59,015 bases of DNA, from the IMG/VR virus record IMGVR_UViG_3300032053_000084, positions 1 to 59,015 of that record; one strand, written 5' to 3'. This stretch comes from a virus. The notes beneath the pieces are model-generated. The model did no database searches. It was given only the letters and a program-made list of their open reading frames with translations, and had not been told where the DNA came from. Shown piece after piece: positions 46,662 through 56,090 of this stretch (the first letter of the stretch is position 1; every line of letters begins with the position of its first letter). Both the position numbers and the translations under genes were made by a program.

Positions 46662-47534
46662 TTATGCATATACAACCGCAACAGTATTACTAAGACTACC
46701 TATCCATATACGTACATCATTTAGTGTTGTTGATTGTATCCTTACATTTGCTAAAGTATTTGTATCCGAATTCCAAATTTGAATAATAGGTGTTCGAGTA
46801 TTTCTATTATGTGTCAAATCATAAAAATATGCACCCCAATTTCCACCTGTAATTACAGCATACCCTGAAGAAGGCGCCGCAAAATTAATTGTTATTTGTG
46901 TTGGTGATGTAAAACTTATACTTGTAAACGGTAAATCTACAGGAGGGCTTCCTGCATTTGTACAAAATACAGAATATACCACAGCATCGTCAAATCTTTC
47001 TAAAAGTGTAATACCCCATGCAGAAGAAGGACTTGATTGTGTATGAATATAAGACATAGCGGGAAGTCCGTATGATGCTGATGTTTCAGCAGACCATGAT
47101 CCTGATGGTATATCAAAGGTTAATGATCTAACTAAATTATCACTCCATGATTTTGCTAAAGCATTACTTACCGTTTTATTTTTTACTGTATCCGTACTTG
47201 TTATATCAACAACAAATGTTTCTATTGGTGGAGAATAACATTCAATATTATCTACTCTACCTGTGGTTATAATTCCAGGTTTTGACCAAGATATTGCAAA
47301 TTTTTGTGTACTTGAATAACCACTTAATTCCGTTGGATTTCCAATCCAAAATTCAAAATAACCCTCATCATTTGAAGTTACTTGTGGGTTTGTATTTGTT
47401 GCCGTACCACCAGATTCTTGTGTAAATACATAAGCGGGAACATTTGATCCAGTTAAATAAACATTAACTTCAGCATCCGCTATCGGCTGACCTTCTTCAT
47501 TGAGGATATATTGCCAAAAATGACCACGGGCCAT
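46662..47534 (-). CDS. Virion structural protein with regulatory-like beta domain
   Basis: 290 aa. N-terminal FWQYILNEEGQPIADAEVNVYLTGS is a carboxypeptidase-regulatory/prealbumin-like beta-sandwich found in phage baseplate and fibre proteins. The rest is Ser/Thr/Asn-rich beta structure. Follows the baseplate genes; probably a baseplate-periphery or fibre-attachment protein. Confidence 0.6.
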   Translation of the reverse strand: MARGHFWQYILNEEGQPIADAEVNVYLTGSNVPAYVFTQESGGTATNTNPQVTSNDEGYFEFWIGNPTELSGYSSTQKFAISWSKPGIITTGRVDNIECYSPPIETFVVDITSTDTVKNKTVSNALAKSWSDNLVRSLTFDIPSGSWSAETSASYGLPAMSYIHTQSSPSSAWGITLLERFDDAVVYSVFCTNAGSPPVDLPFTSISFTSPTQITINFAAPSSGYAVITGGNWGAYFYDLTHNRNTRTPIIQIWNSDTNTLANVRIQSTTLNDVRIWIGSLSNTVAVVYA

Positions 47535-47537
47535 AAC

Positions 47538-48119
47538 TTATCTCCTTTCCATTTGATAATACTTTATCAAACTTTCTCTAATTTTTCTTTTTGTTTCTTC
47601 TGTTACAATATGATTTTTTAAACCTTCACTAACCTTTTTTCTTACGTCAGGATGTCTGTTTCTTTTCATATTATCTAATCTCTTTTTTCCATACATTGGA
47701 TTTTCTTTACCAAATCTCCGAATACCATACATTGGATTATTTTTACCTTTCATTTTTTCAGAATGATCATCTCTTCTTTTTCCAAAAAAATAATTTTTTT
47801 CTCCCATATGTGCTTCACTATTTTTTTTTCTCGTATCATTCGAAGGTATCCATCCTAAATTTCCTTCTCCACCATCAGTAAGATTATATCCATATGGAAC
47901 TTTTGTATTATATTCTTTTATATAATATTTTTCTTTATCATTCAATTCTTCAAGAGAATTACACTTACACAAAATTTCTTTTACAAAATTTCCCTTTCCA
48001 TATTTCTTTATAGCCCTATTCAAATAAACACCGGAACCAAAATAACTTGATTCATTTCTGGAATCTTGACCTATATACGATTTATCATTTATTTTATTTA
48101 CAGTTTTATAAATTATCAT
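47538..48119 (-). CDS. GIY-YIG homing endonuclease with NUMOD3 motifs
   Basis: 193 aa. The GIY-YIG domain reads IYKTVNKINDKSYIGQ, then SGVYLNRAIKKYG and the catalytic Glu in EKYYIKEYN. C-terminal repeats NPMYGIRR and NPMYGKKR are NUMOD3 DNA-binding modules, followed by a helix-turn-helix-like KRKIRESL tail. Free-standing homing endonuclease inserted between two tail genes, as with Seg proteins of T4-like phages. Confidence 0.9.
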   Translation of the reverse strand: MIIYKTVNKINDKSYIGQDSRNESSYFGSGVYLNRAIKKYGKGNFVKEILCKCNSLEELNDKEKYYIKEYNTKVPYGYNLTDGGEGNLGWIPSNDTRKKNSEAHMGEKNYFFGKRRDDHSEKMKGKNNPMYGIRRFGKENPMYGKKRLDNMKRNRHPDVRKKVSEGLKNHIVTEETKRKIRESLIKYYQMERR

Positions 48120-48121
48120 TA

Positions 48122-50401
48122 TTATCCTGCTCTCTTTTCCACTCTATAATGAATAAATAAAGTAACCCCTTCAGGTTTATATAATTCACTCATTTTTGTA
48201 TAGAATGCTATATCATCATTATTATCAAATACGCCTATTTCAGTCGCATCAATTTCATCAAATGTTTCAATTAAACATTCAACATAATAATATGTATCAT
48301 CACTTCTTATACTTACTGGATAATTATGTGTATTAGTTGCAACTGTTTCTATATCATTTGTCGCTATCGGATCAAATGATGCCGTGGTTCCAGAACCAAG
48401 TTTAATATATGTTGTTCTTGCCATTAATGCAATCATGGCTGCTGAACTTTTACCAATCGCTTTAACAACAGCATGACCGGAAACAGCAGTTTCAAACAAA
48501 GCAACTGCTGTATTATCGTCTACAATTTGTATTGATTTAGGATATATTTCCTCATCATTTCCATCATAACATTTAACCTGGATAGCACCATAACCAAGCC
48601 CATGTCTAATATCCCATCTTGCATTTGCAAAAACTCTAATAAAAACATATTCACCTGCTTCTGCTAACGCATATCCTGATTCAGCGGATGTATAAGTTAT
48701 TACCATATTCCCTTGGCTTGGAACATAACTTGTCAACGGAACAAATGTTCTATCATAACTTGTATCATCAACCTGTGTCATTACATATTGTTCTTGTAAT
48801 GCTGACCCACTAACAGTATGAGAAAACGTCCATGTAATCAATGCAGATGCTTGACTATGTTCAAACTCTGCCTTTGACATAAAAGCATATCCCGCAACAG
48901 CATATGCATAATGAATAACAATATTATTATCATCTATTCTTTCAATCCATTGTGGTTCCATATATTTTAAATCAATATCATAACATTGCGTAATTATATC
49001 AGGAGAATTTAAATTATGATTTACAGCCCAACTTATTTGATTGTATTGAATTAAAAATACAGCACAATTAGGCAAAGCACCCATAATAGGCTGACAACAT
49101 TTTGACGTACAATTACCTAATTCTGTCGTTGGGAATAATTCCCTGTATATACCACTAAAATCTGTTCTCGGTCCAAGTAATTCTTCATAATGAACAAATC
49201 GTGATGCAGGTCTTACATCTTCCCATTGATCCATCAAATATGATGCGGTTGCTTGATTCATAATATATGAATATCCTAATGGCTCATTTGATAAATCCAT
49301 CTGAACTTTATAATGAGGAGATAAAACATTATTATCATCAACATCATACGATAACGGATATCCACTTGCCCCGCTTGTATATGAACTATAATAATATCCA
49401 ACCCCAGCCCCCCCTGTAGGTGGAAGTGTTTTATATATACTATCTGTTATAGGAACAACATCCCATGATGCACTTGTTGGAACTGTTCCTGTAGGTGGAG
49501 TTGTAAAATTATCATGGTATGTATAATAATAAGGATAATTTATATACAATTGATCTTCATATGATTTAAAAAGTGTTGCTCCTGATGGGGGCCATGTTCT
49601 ATGCCATTTTTCATAAACATTCAAATAATTTGTTGTATTTTTAAGAATACTTTTCCATATAATTAATAAAGAGGTATATGTTCCTTTTCTCTTCAATAAA
49701 TCAGGTAAAGATGCTGTGATTCCTCTCTTTATATCAACATCAAGATTTTCTGGTAAAGTAATATTGTACATATTATCAATATAATATAGAAAATCTTGAT
49801 CTACTTCAAATGGATCAGAAAGAGTAAAAACATTTTTTGTTAAATTATATGGTTCATTATGAATATAATCAAAATAAATATTCAAAAATTCTTTTATATT
49901 ATCTGTTCTATTATTTTCAGGTAAGGCTGCTATCGCAAAATCCTTCATTCCTGTATACATAATTTTTACGGAACCTGCAAAATAATTACCAAAGAAAATA
50001 TATAATTTATTAGGATTAATATAATTATCCCAATCTGGATTATTTCCAATATAATCGTGAAGAACACCATCTTTCCTAAACCAAATTTCCGATCCGATGT
50101 AATTTGCAACCATTGTTGCTTCAGTTAATTCTGATGCTCTAAAATTATCCGTCAATAATTTAAATTTAAATTCATTTTCATCAGGAGTTCCTGATTCTTT
50201 TTGAAGTCTTAATCTATAAAATCTATTTTCTCCTTTTAACCATACATCAAATCCTATACCGCCTTTTGCCCATATAGAAGTTTTTCCTCCACGTAAGTAT
50301 CCTTTATGAAGACCACCAGTTGTATGAACAGTTCCATATGCTTCCTGATTATCAAGAAATTCTTTTAATATAAAATAAGGAACATCACTAAATTTAGCCA
50401 T
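48122..50401 (-). CDS. Large baseplate/tail protein with gpI-like segment
   Basis: 759 aa. Residues about 165-265 contain YNLTKNVFTLSDPFEVDQ and RGITASLPDLLKRKGTYTSL, resembling P2 gpI-type baseplate proteins that dock on gpJ/gp6. The C-terminal half holds repeated beta modules (each with SGYALAEAG, SGHAVVKA or AGYAFMSKAEF endings) that may extend to receptors or fibres. Located next to gp6, as expected for a wedge component. Confidence 0.65.
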   Translation of the reverse strand: MAKFSDVPYFILKEFLDNQEAYGTVHTTGGLHKGYLRGGKTSIWAKGGIGFDVWLKGENRFYRLRLQKESGTPDENEFKFKLLTDNFRASELTEATMVANYIGSEIWFRKDGVLHDYIGNNPDWDNYINPNKLYIFFGNYFAGSVKIMYTGMKDFAIAALPENNRTDNIKEFLNIYFDYIHNEPYNLTKNVFTLSDPFEVDQDFLYYIDNMYNITLPENLDVDIKRGITASLPDLLKRKGTYTSLLIIWKSILKNTTNYLNVYEKWHRTWPPSGATLFKSYEDQLYINYPYYYTYHDNFTTPPTGTVPTSASWDVVPITDSIYKTLPPTGGAGVGYYYSSYTSGASGYPLSYDVDDNNVLSPHYKVQMDLSNEPLGYSYIMNQATASYLMDQWEDVRPASRFVHYEELLGPRTDFSGIYRELFPTTELGNCTSKCCQPIMGALPNCAVFLIQYNQISWAVNHNLNSPDIITQCYDIDLKYMEPQWIERIDDNNIVIHYAYAVAGYAFMSKAEFEHSQASALITWTFSHTVSGSALQEQYVMTQVDDTSYDRTFVPLTSYVPSQGNMVITYTSAESGYALAEAGEYVFIRVFANARWDIRHGLGYGAIQVKCYDGNDEEIYPKSIQIVDDNTAVALFETAVSGHAVVKAIGKSSAAMIALMARTTYIKLGSGTTASFDPIATNDIETVATNTHNYPVSIRSDDTYYYVECLIETFDEIDATEIGVFDNNDDIAFYTKMSELYKPEGVTLFIHYRVEKRAG

Positions 50402-52099
50402 TTATAACTCCAATGCCAATACACATCCAGTAGAATATAATGCAGGAAATTGATTAAAACCTAATATAATATTATTTAACATATTATTATTACCAGTATA
50501 TGAACTTATAGGAACAGCATACATCGGATAATTTCCATTTATATTATAATCAACAAGTGTTTTATTAATAATATGAATGTCCCTGATAATTAAATTTTGA
50601 ATACCTGCTGTATAAGGAAAATCATTTGTAGCAGATACTTTTGTTGTGTCCATTATGTAATCTACAACATTTGTATGCGATATATTTTCATTGAATGATC
50701 TATTCTGCGCTTGAAAATAATATTCTAATTTTGCAAGAATATCCAATGCAACTAATGTCGCATCATATGTTCTTTTCGCTTTATATCCTATTCTGTATGT
50801 AAAATAAACTAATTCAGGAACTATATATGCTTCATACGCATTTAACATTTTTCGAGGCTCAAGATAACTTGCAATTAAATCTCTATATGTTGTTACCCAT
50901 GCGGTAGGTGTTATAATCCCTGCGCTTGGTGTTGTATATGTTATCGTTCCACTACCCCATGAATCAGGAATAACGGAAACACGAACTTTATTATATTCAT
51001 ATATGCTTCCAGAAGGCGCAACTTCTTGTTCTCCCCAAACATTTGCAACAATAACATCCGATCTTTCTTGAAGAAAATCAACATAATCATTTTTCGTAAC
51101 GCATCTTCTCTGAACACCAAGAGAACTTTCTGAATTTTGTTTAACTTCATCTATTGTTTCAGGGCTTGCACCGCCTGTTGATGCTAATAAATTTGTTACT
51201 GTAATTTGTTCATTATTACACCATTTAACTTGAGTTTGATTGTATATAAATTCTGTTTCTGGTAATGTAATTGTTGCCGATCCTGCACCACCATCTGCCC
51301 CCAATGTTTTTAATACTTTAATATAAATATTATCCGTAGCAACAGGAACATCTCTAAAAGATGCAAATTCAATTATATATCTTTCATATTTATCATATCT
51401 AAACATATAAACAGTATCAATAGTTTCTAAACCTGAAATTTCACTATAAAAATCTGGAACTCTTGACCATAAGATATCATTTACAACAACTTCAACCGAT
51501 GGAACTGTATTTGAAATATCATCATCATAATCAAAATCAAAAAGAGGAAGATTGATTTTATTGTCAATTAAATCAGTACCGCTATAAACTAAACTTAAAA
51601 TATTTCCTTGCCTTATATTAATATCTGATGTAAGAGTATATGGAAAGGATGCAGTTACAGGAATTGTTTCTGTAATATAATCAACTGTTGAATATTTTAT
51701 AGTATTTCCATCAACATCAATTAATGAAGGAGATTCTATACTTTTCCATGCAGGAATATATAAAACATCTCCTTGAACAAAATCAGCACCAGAAACCGCA
51801 AGAGATAATATTGTTCTGTTCGATATCATTCCTTGTGGATTATATCCTCTCAATCTTGACAGAGTATGAACTGTTTCATATATATCAGCAGTTTCCATAT
51901 ATTGATTTTTCGCAATTTTATTCAGATAATAGGTTTGTAATGCACCTAAATAACAAACTAATTCTGTTAAAATTGTAATATTATTACCTTCATAATCATA
52001 ATCTCTGAATACTGGATTTGTTCTTAACAGGTCATTTAATCGAGCCTTCATTGTATTAAAGTCCAGGTTCAAATATTGAGGAATCAGTGTATCTGCCAT
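50402..52099 (-). CDS. 6: gp6-like baseplate wedge protein (Baseplate_J)
   Basis: 565 aa. DTLIPQYLNLDFNTMKARLNDLLRTNPVFRDYDYEGNNITILTELVCYLG (split across motif) is the gp6 N-terminal region; the central KNDYVDFLQERSDVIVANVWGEQE and the later ASYLEPRKMLNAYEAYIVPEL are Baseplate_J features. gp6 forms the inner iris ring of the baseplate. Preceded by gp25-like, the usual order. Confidence 0.85.
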   Translation of the reverse strand: MADTLIPQYLNLDFNTMKARLNDLLRTNPVFRDYDYEGNNITILTELVCYLGALQTYYLNKIAKNQYMETADIYETVHTLSRLRGYNPQGMISNRTILSLAVSGADFVQGDVLYIPAWKSIESPSLIDVDGNTIKYSTVDYITETIPVTASFPYTLTSDINIRQGNILSLVYSGTDLIDNKINLPLFDFDYDDDISNTVPSVEVVVNDILWSRVPDFYSEISGLETIDTVYMFRYDKYERYIIEFASFRDVPVATDNIYIKVLKTLGADGGAGSATITLPETEFIYNQTQVKWCNNEQITVTNLLASTGGASPETIDEVKQNSESSLGVQRRCVTKNDYVDFLQERSDVIVANVWGEQEVAPSGSIYEYNKVRVSVIPDSWGSGTITYTTPSAGIITPTAWVTTYRDLIASYLEPRKMLNAYEAYIVPELVYFTYRIGYKAKRTYDATLVALDILAKLEYYFQAQNRSFNENISHTNVVDYIMDTTKVSATNDFPYTAGIQNLIIRDIHIINKTLVDYNINGNYPMYAVPISSYTGNNNMLNNIILGFNQFPALYSTGCVLALEL

Positions 52100-52124
52100 T
52101 TTAATTACTCCTACTTTTTATAAG

Positions 52125-52541
52125 TTATACACGCTTTAAAATTAAATTTAAGGTTCCCAAACCAGCATTTCTATTGAAACCAACAACCCTAAAAGTTAAA
52201 TCAATATCATACTGATTATTATCATAATTAGGGAAAATATTTATATTATCAATAGAAACTCTTGGTTCCCAAACTTCTATTGAATTAAGTATTTCCGATC
52301 CTATCCAATGAGATGTTGTTTGATCCATTGGTTCAAATAACATTTGATCTAAAAGACTTCCAAAAGCAGGAAGCATTCTTCTGCTCCCTTTTTTTGTTTG
52401 TAGAATATTGACGATAGAATTTCTTATAGAATCAATATCAATATTTCTTTCTATGTCACCATTGTTTTGTCTTGGTAACTCCATATTAAAATCAGAATAT
52501 ACATACCCTGTTGTTGATGTTAATGTAGATAATGTTGCCAT
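52125..52541 (-). CDS. 25: gp25-like baseplate wedge protein (GPW/gp25 family)
   Basis: 138 aa. NGDIERNIDIDSIRNSIVNIL, then KKGSRRMLPAFGSLLDQMLFEP and EVWEPRVSIDNINI form the GPW/gp25 fold, which nucleates sheath assembly on the baseplate. Overlaps the upstream stop by one base. Confidence 0.9.
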   Translation of the reverse strand: MATLSTLTSTTGYVYSDFNMELPRQNNGDIERNIDIDSIRNSIVNILQTKKGSRRMLPAFGSLLDQMLFEPMDQTTSHWIGSEILNSIEVWEPRVSIDNINIFPNYDNNQYDIDLTFRVVGFNRNAGLGTLNLILKRV

Positions 52542-53236
52542 TATGCAAACCTCGCATATACTGTTATTGCACTATTATATTTATTTTTATTCGCCGTGAG
52601 TAAAGATTTTCCCTGTCCTAATTTTGTAATCATATCATTTATTCCATATGTTCCAGTAAGACCAAGAAGCAATGAAAGATGATCATATGTAAAATTAAAT
52701 TCTGTTATCCTTGAAGTTATATAAACATCACTATCCCATCCAACCCCATTATACTTATATTGAGGTTCCATTGCTTTTTGAATATCAGCATAAACAAGAC
52801 CACCCTGAACTACAATATCAGCAGTAGCACCCATATTTGTTACAGTTACAACAGAACAATCAACTACTGTTGTTCCACTATGATGAAGACCTAATACCAT
52901 ACTTGGTGAAAATAAACCTTCAGCGGAAGCAGGAACAGTAAATGTTGTAGGATTTAAATATGTAGGGGTTGTGTTTATAACTTTATAAACACACCATGCT
53001 GTAAGATTTGTTGTTCCATATCCCCCCGCACCTGCGGAAGTCGCTACATAAACAGTTCCTGTTCCTTTTGTCGGAAGATATAAATTCATTTCACTTGTGA
53101 GTGTTGCAAGAACACTATCCAATGCACCTTTTTGTAAAGTCAATTCTGCTATCTGTGTATCTATACCTGCTATACTTGCACTTAAACTTAAAACTATTGT
53201 GGGCATTTCTGCAATCCAATCACCTAATACTGACAT
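52541..53236 (-). CDS. Baseplate-region protein of unknown role, 231 aa
   Basis: 231 aa. An N-terminal helical/coiled segment (ASIAGIDTQIAELTLQKGAL) precedes a beta-rich Gly/Thr-rich domain. Lies between PAAR and gp25 genes; therefore probably virion. No family recognised. Confidence 0.55.
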   Translation of the reverse strand: MSVLGDWIAEMPTIVLSLSASIAGIDTQIAELTLQKGALDSVLATLTSEMNLYLPTKGTGTVYVATSAGAGGYGTTNLTAWCVYKVINTTPTYLNPTTFTVPASAEGLFSPSMVLGLHHSGTTVVDCSVVTVTNMGATADIVVQGGLVYADIQKAMEPQYKYNGVGWDSDVYITSRITEFNFTYDHLSLLLGLTGTYGINDMITKLGQGKSLLTANKNKYNSAITVYARFA

Positions 53237-53245
53237 ATTTTCTCC

Positions 53246-53548
53246 TTATCCTGAATATACATTTCCGCTTCCCGTAAGAATTATTCCTGTATAAGAACCA
53301 GCAAACATATCTCCAACTCTTGCTTGACCCTGACCGTTTGTAATAACCGTTCCTGAACCCGTTATTATTAAACCTACATGACCACAATATCCCAATACAA
53401 TACTTGTAATTGTTCCTGCACCCAGACCATTTATAAAAACATTCCCGCTTCCAGTTAGTATCATTCCACCAGTATTAATAGGGCTTGGACTATGCGAAGT
53501 ACATATTCCAAAACCTTGATCTGTTATTCGTGCTGCCGATGCTCCCAT
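53246..53548 (-). CDS. PAAR-like spike-tip protein
   Basis: 100 aa. Repeats of GSGNVFINGLGAG, GSGTVITNGQGQARVGD and GSGNVYSG are the PAAR motif pattern with a cysteine/histidine set (CTSHSPSP, GYCGHV) for the bound metal. PAAR proteins sharpen the tip of the gp5/VgrG spike, and the spike gene is directly upstream. Confidence 0.85.
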   Translation of the reverse strand: MGASAARITDQGFGICTSHSPSPINTGGMILTGSGNVFINGLGAGTITSIVLGYCGHVGLIITGSGTVITNGQGQARVGDMFAGSYTGIILTGSGNVYSG

Positions 53549-53555
53549 ATTTCAC

Positions 53556-54345
53556 CTAATTCAAACTAATAGGGTTTCCAGTAATTGTTGCTGCCCCTGT
53601 TACTGCAATTGTCGCATTTCCTGAAACAGTAATATTAAAATTTCCTGATACACTAATTGTTTTATTTGCATTAACAGTTTCAGTTGCACTTCCAGTTATG
53701 GCTTCCGTTTTATCACTACCTATATTTATTGTTTCATTCTCTGCAATATCTTTAGTTTCGTTCTTAACACCATTAATATTAATATTTCCATCTTTATCAA
53801 TTAATACATATGTTCCTGTATCATGATAAATACGTATTCTCTTATCAGTAGGTGTAGAATCAATTTCTACTATATGACCCCCATGTACATGCAAAACAAG
53901 ATTATGAGGATATTGACCTAAACCTGCATCCCAATCAGGAGCACCTATGGCAGCAGGATATTCTCCTGCTGGATCATTAAATCCAAGAATTGGATTAGGA
54001 GAATTATCAGGAATACCTGGAGCAGTAGCAAAAAATCTTGGCTGTAATATATTTCCACTTTCAAAGAATACAAAAACATGTGATCCCTGTAAAGGAACAC
54101 TCCAAAGACCATACAATGATACCGATCCTTCAATTAGTCCCAAACATGGTTGTGCCCACGGTAATTCATCAGTAGGTATTCCATCCAATGAACTTTTTAT
54201 TTTAACAGGAGAATGGACACCGAAAATTCTTATTCTACATTTTCCTGCTTCATCAGGATCATTATTATCTTCAAACCACCCCCCTGAAGATGCCGAATAA
54301 TTTTTCTCTTGGAAGTGCAAAATCTTTCAAGTCTGTTTTGATCAT
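53556..54345 (-). CDS. 5: gp5-like central spike protein, read through a +1 shift
   Basis: The zero frame starts at ATG 54345 (AAGGAG 6 bases upstream) and reaches TGA at 54271-54273 after 24 codons, in ...AGG GGG GTG GTT TGA. After a +1 shift at GTT-T the frame continues EDNNDPDEAGKCRIRIFG to 53556. The joined protein (about 262 aa) matches the gp5 N-terminus (compare T4 FVGVVEDRMDP). It has an OB fold and a C-terminal Thr/Asn/Gly beta-helix ending GNPISLN; no lysozyme domain. A frame from TTG 54320 would lack the N-terminal strand. An indel (G6 instead of G5) is the alternative. Confidence 0.75.
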
Positions 54346-54420
54346 TCATTTCTCCTTACCATATCTGGTGGCGCCATGTATTTTTGTTCCAAATCTATAA
54401 AATCCCTATATATGCTAACA

Positions 54421-55695
54421 TTATTTGCTCCCCATTTTTTTAGCAAAATCAAGATTCATTCTTGATGATGTAACTAATAATTTATCATTACTATCATCAT
54501 AACCTGTTTTTAATAAAACTAATTTTTGTGTATATGTAGGACTTTTCATTCCAAAATGATGTGTTACAGATTTTATTAAATATTTTCCTTCAAGATTTTT
54601 ATTAAAAACTTGTTCTTTATCACCGCTTGGCCATAATATGCTTGTTATCAATCCTGCACTTCTTCTCTCATGTCCTCTAACAGTTATAATCATTGCCATT
54701 TGTTTTGTATATCTTTTAATAAAATCAGAATAATATATATTATCAATAATATTTTTATCCGTTTCTCCTGTCAATTCATATCTACTATTTTTCATACTTA
54801 TATCAGGAAATAAAGTTTTTCTACCAAAAACAGTATATTTGGATATTGATTTTTTATAATTATAATATCTATTAATAAAATTTTTTGTTTCAAAATCATA
54901 TCCTAATCTATGTCCTCCTCTCAAAACATTAAAACTCTGTAAATCAACATGACTCATTTCCCATGTTATAATAGCACTTATATCTTGAGTTGTTGTATTG
55001 AATTTATACATTGCAACATTTTTTGTATCTTCATCCATTTCCATTTCTTTTGAAAGAAATAAAGATTCAAGTGTAGTATAATTCAATCCCAATGTATTTC
55101 CATAAAATAAATATCCAGGTAATCCAGAAACCGAACCACTTCCTTTATCCAATAACCATCTAATTGCTTCAAGCGGAGTCCAATATGGTATATAAAAATA
55201 TGGTAATTTTTCATTTGTTGATTCAAACTGTTTAAAATCTTCATTCAATAAAATATTATTTGATATTTCTTTTATAATATCTGATATATAATAATTTTTC
55301 CATGATCTACTAAAAACGGCAGAGGTCATTGCGAAATATCTTGGTTCTACAAGAACTATTTCCATCATTTGCTGTGATCCTGCTTCTGCAAAACCAAGAC
55401 CAGAAATATTCATTAATGAAAATATTTTAAAATTTACTTTTATATTATTTTTAACTCCATATGTTATACTAACCATCTCATTTCCGGTTATAGGAGCGAA
55501 TTCCATCATACCTGTTTTATCAAGAAAAATGATTTTACCTGTCATGCAAAAACTGAAAATATCCTCAATAAAAAATACTTCAACGACATTTGCGTTATCT
55601 AATGTTACTTGTCCTGCTTGAGTATATATATCAATTTTAAATGACGAATCAAGTTCTGTAGCATATCTTGTTTCTGTTTGTCCAATTTCAGCCAT
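54421..55695 (-). CDS. 27: gp27-like baseplate hub protein
   Basis: 424 aa as read. Contains VVEVFFIEDIFSFCMTGKIIF, a central ISDIIKEISNNIL and WTPLEAIRWLL, and the late GKYLIKSVTHHFG segment typical of hub proteins (gp27, gpD). It precedes the gp5-like gene. Just before its stop is an A7 run; with A6 the frame would continue 28 more codons (WGANNVSIYRDFIDLEQK and on) and end TGA at 54342, overlapping the spike ATG by 4 bases. The true C-terminus is therefore uncertain. Confidence 0.8.
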   Translation of the reverse strand: MAEIGQTETRYATELDSSFKIDIYTQAGQVTLDNANVVEVFFIEDIFSFCMTGKIIFLDKTGMMEFAPITGNEMVSITYGVKNNIKVNFKIFSLMNISGLGFAEAGSQQMMEIVLVEPRYFAMTSAVFSRSWKNYYISDIIKEISNNILLNEDFKQFESTNEKLPYFYIPYWTPLEAIRWLLDKGSGSVSGLPGYLFYGNTLGLNYTTLESLFLSKEMEMDEDTKNVAMYKFNTTTQDISAIITWEMSHVDLQSFNVLRGGHRLGYDFETKNFINRYYNYKKSISKYTVFGRKTLFPDISMKNSRYELTGETDKNIIDNIYYSDFIKRYTKQMAMIITVRGHERRSAGLITSILWPSGDKEQVFNKNLEGKYLIKSVTHHFGMKSPTYTQKLVLLKTGYDDSNDKLLVTSSRMNLDFAKKMGSK

Positions 55696-56075
55696 TATTT
55701 CTCCGATATTGCTCTAATTTCTCTCAATAATTGAGGCATATAATCATTTTTTAATATATTTAAATTTATTCCAATATCCATATCTTCGAAAGGATTTCGT
55801 ATATTATTCATCAAACAAATAGCCCACCAAAGTTCAACGATGCCATACATTTTCCATGAAATCTGTTCCCAAAAATCTACATTCTCTGTTTCATATGTAC
55901 TATAATAAACAATATCCGCAAATACATTTTGATCTATTTCATATGCTCGAAAAATATTTATAAACTTTGTCCCATCATCATCTTGTAAAATATTGAACAT
56001 TGTCAAAAAAGATGAGTTTCCAAGTCTAACACCAGTCAATGTAAAAAAATCATCTGTAACAACTCTTGCAGCCAT
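55695..56075 (-). CDS. 53: gp53-like baseplate wedge protein
   Basis: 126 aa. YSTYETENVDFWEQISWKMYG..ELWWAICLMNNIRNPFEDM follows the gp53 pattern (D-WE-IA-YG--LWW-I---N-I-DPF), a LysM-like baseplate fold. One-base overlap with the gp27-like gene. Confidence 0.8.
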   Translation of the reverse strand: MAARVVTDDFFTLTGVRLGNSSFLTMFNILQDDDGTKFINIFRAYEIDQNVFADIVYYSTYETENVDFWEQISWKMYGIVELWWAICLMNNIRNPFEDMDIGINLNILKNDYMPQLLREIRAISEK

Positions 56076-56090
56076 TATTGACCCCCAATC

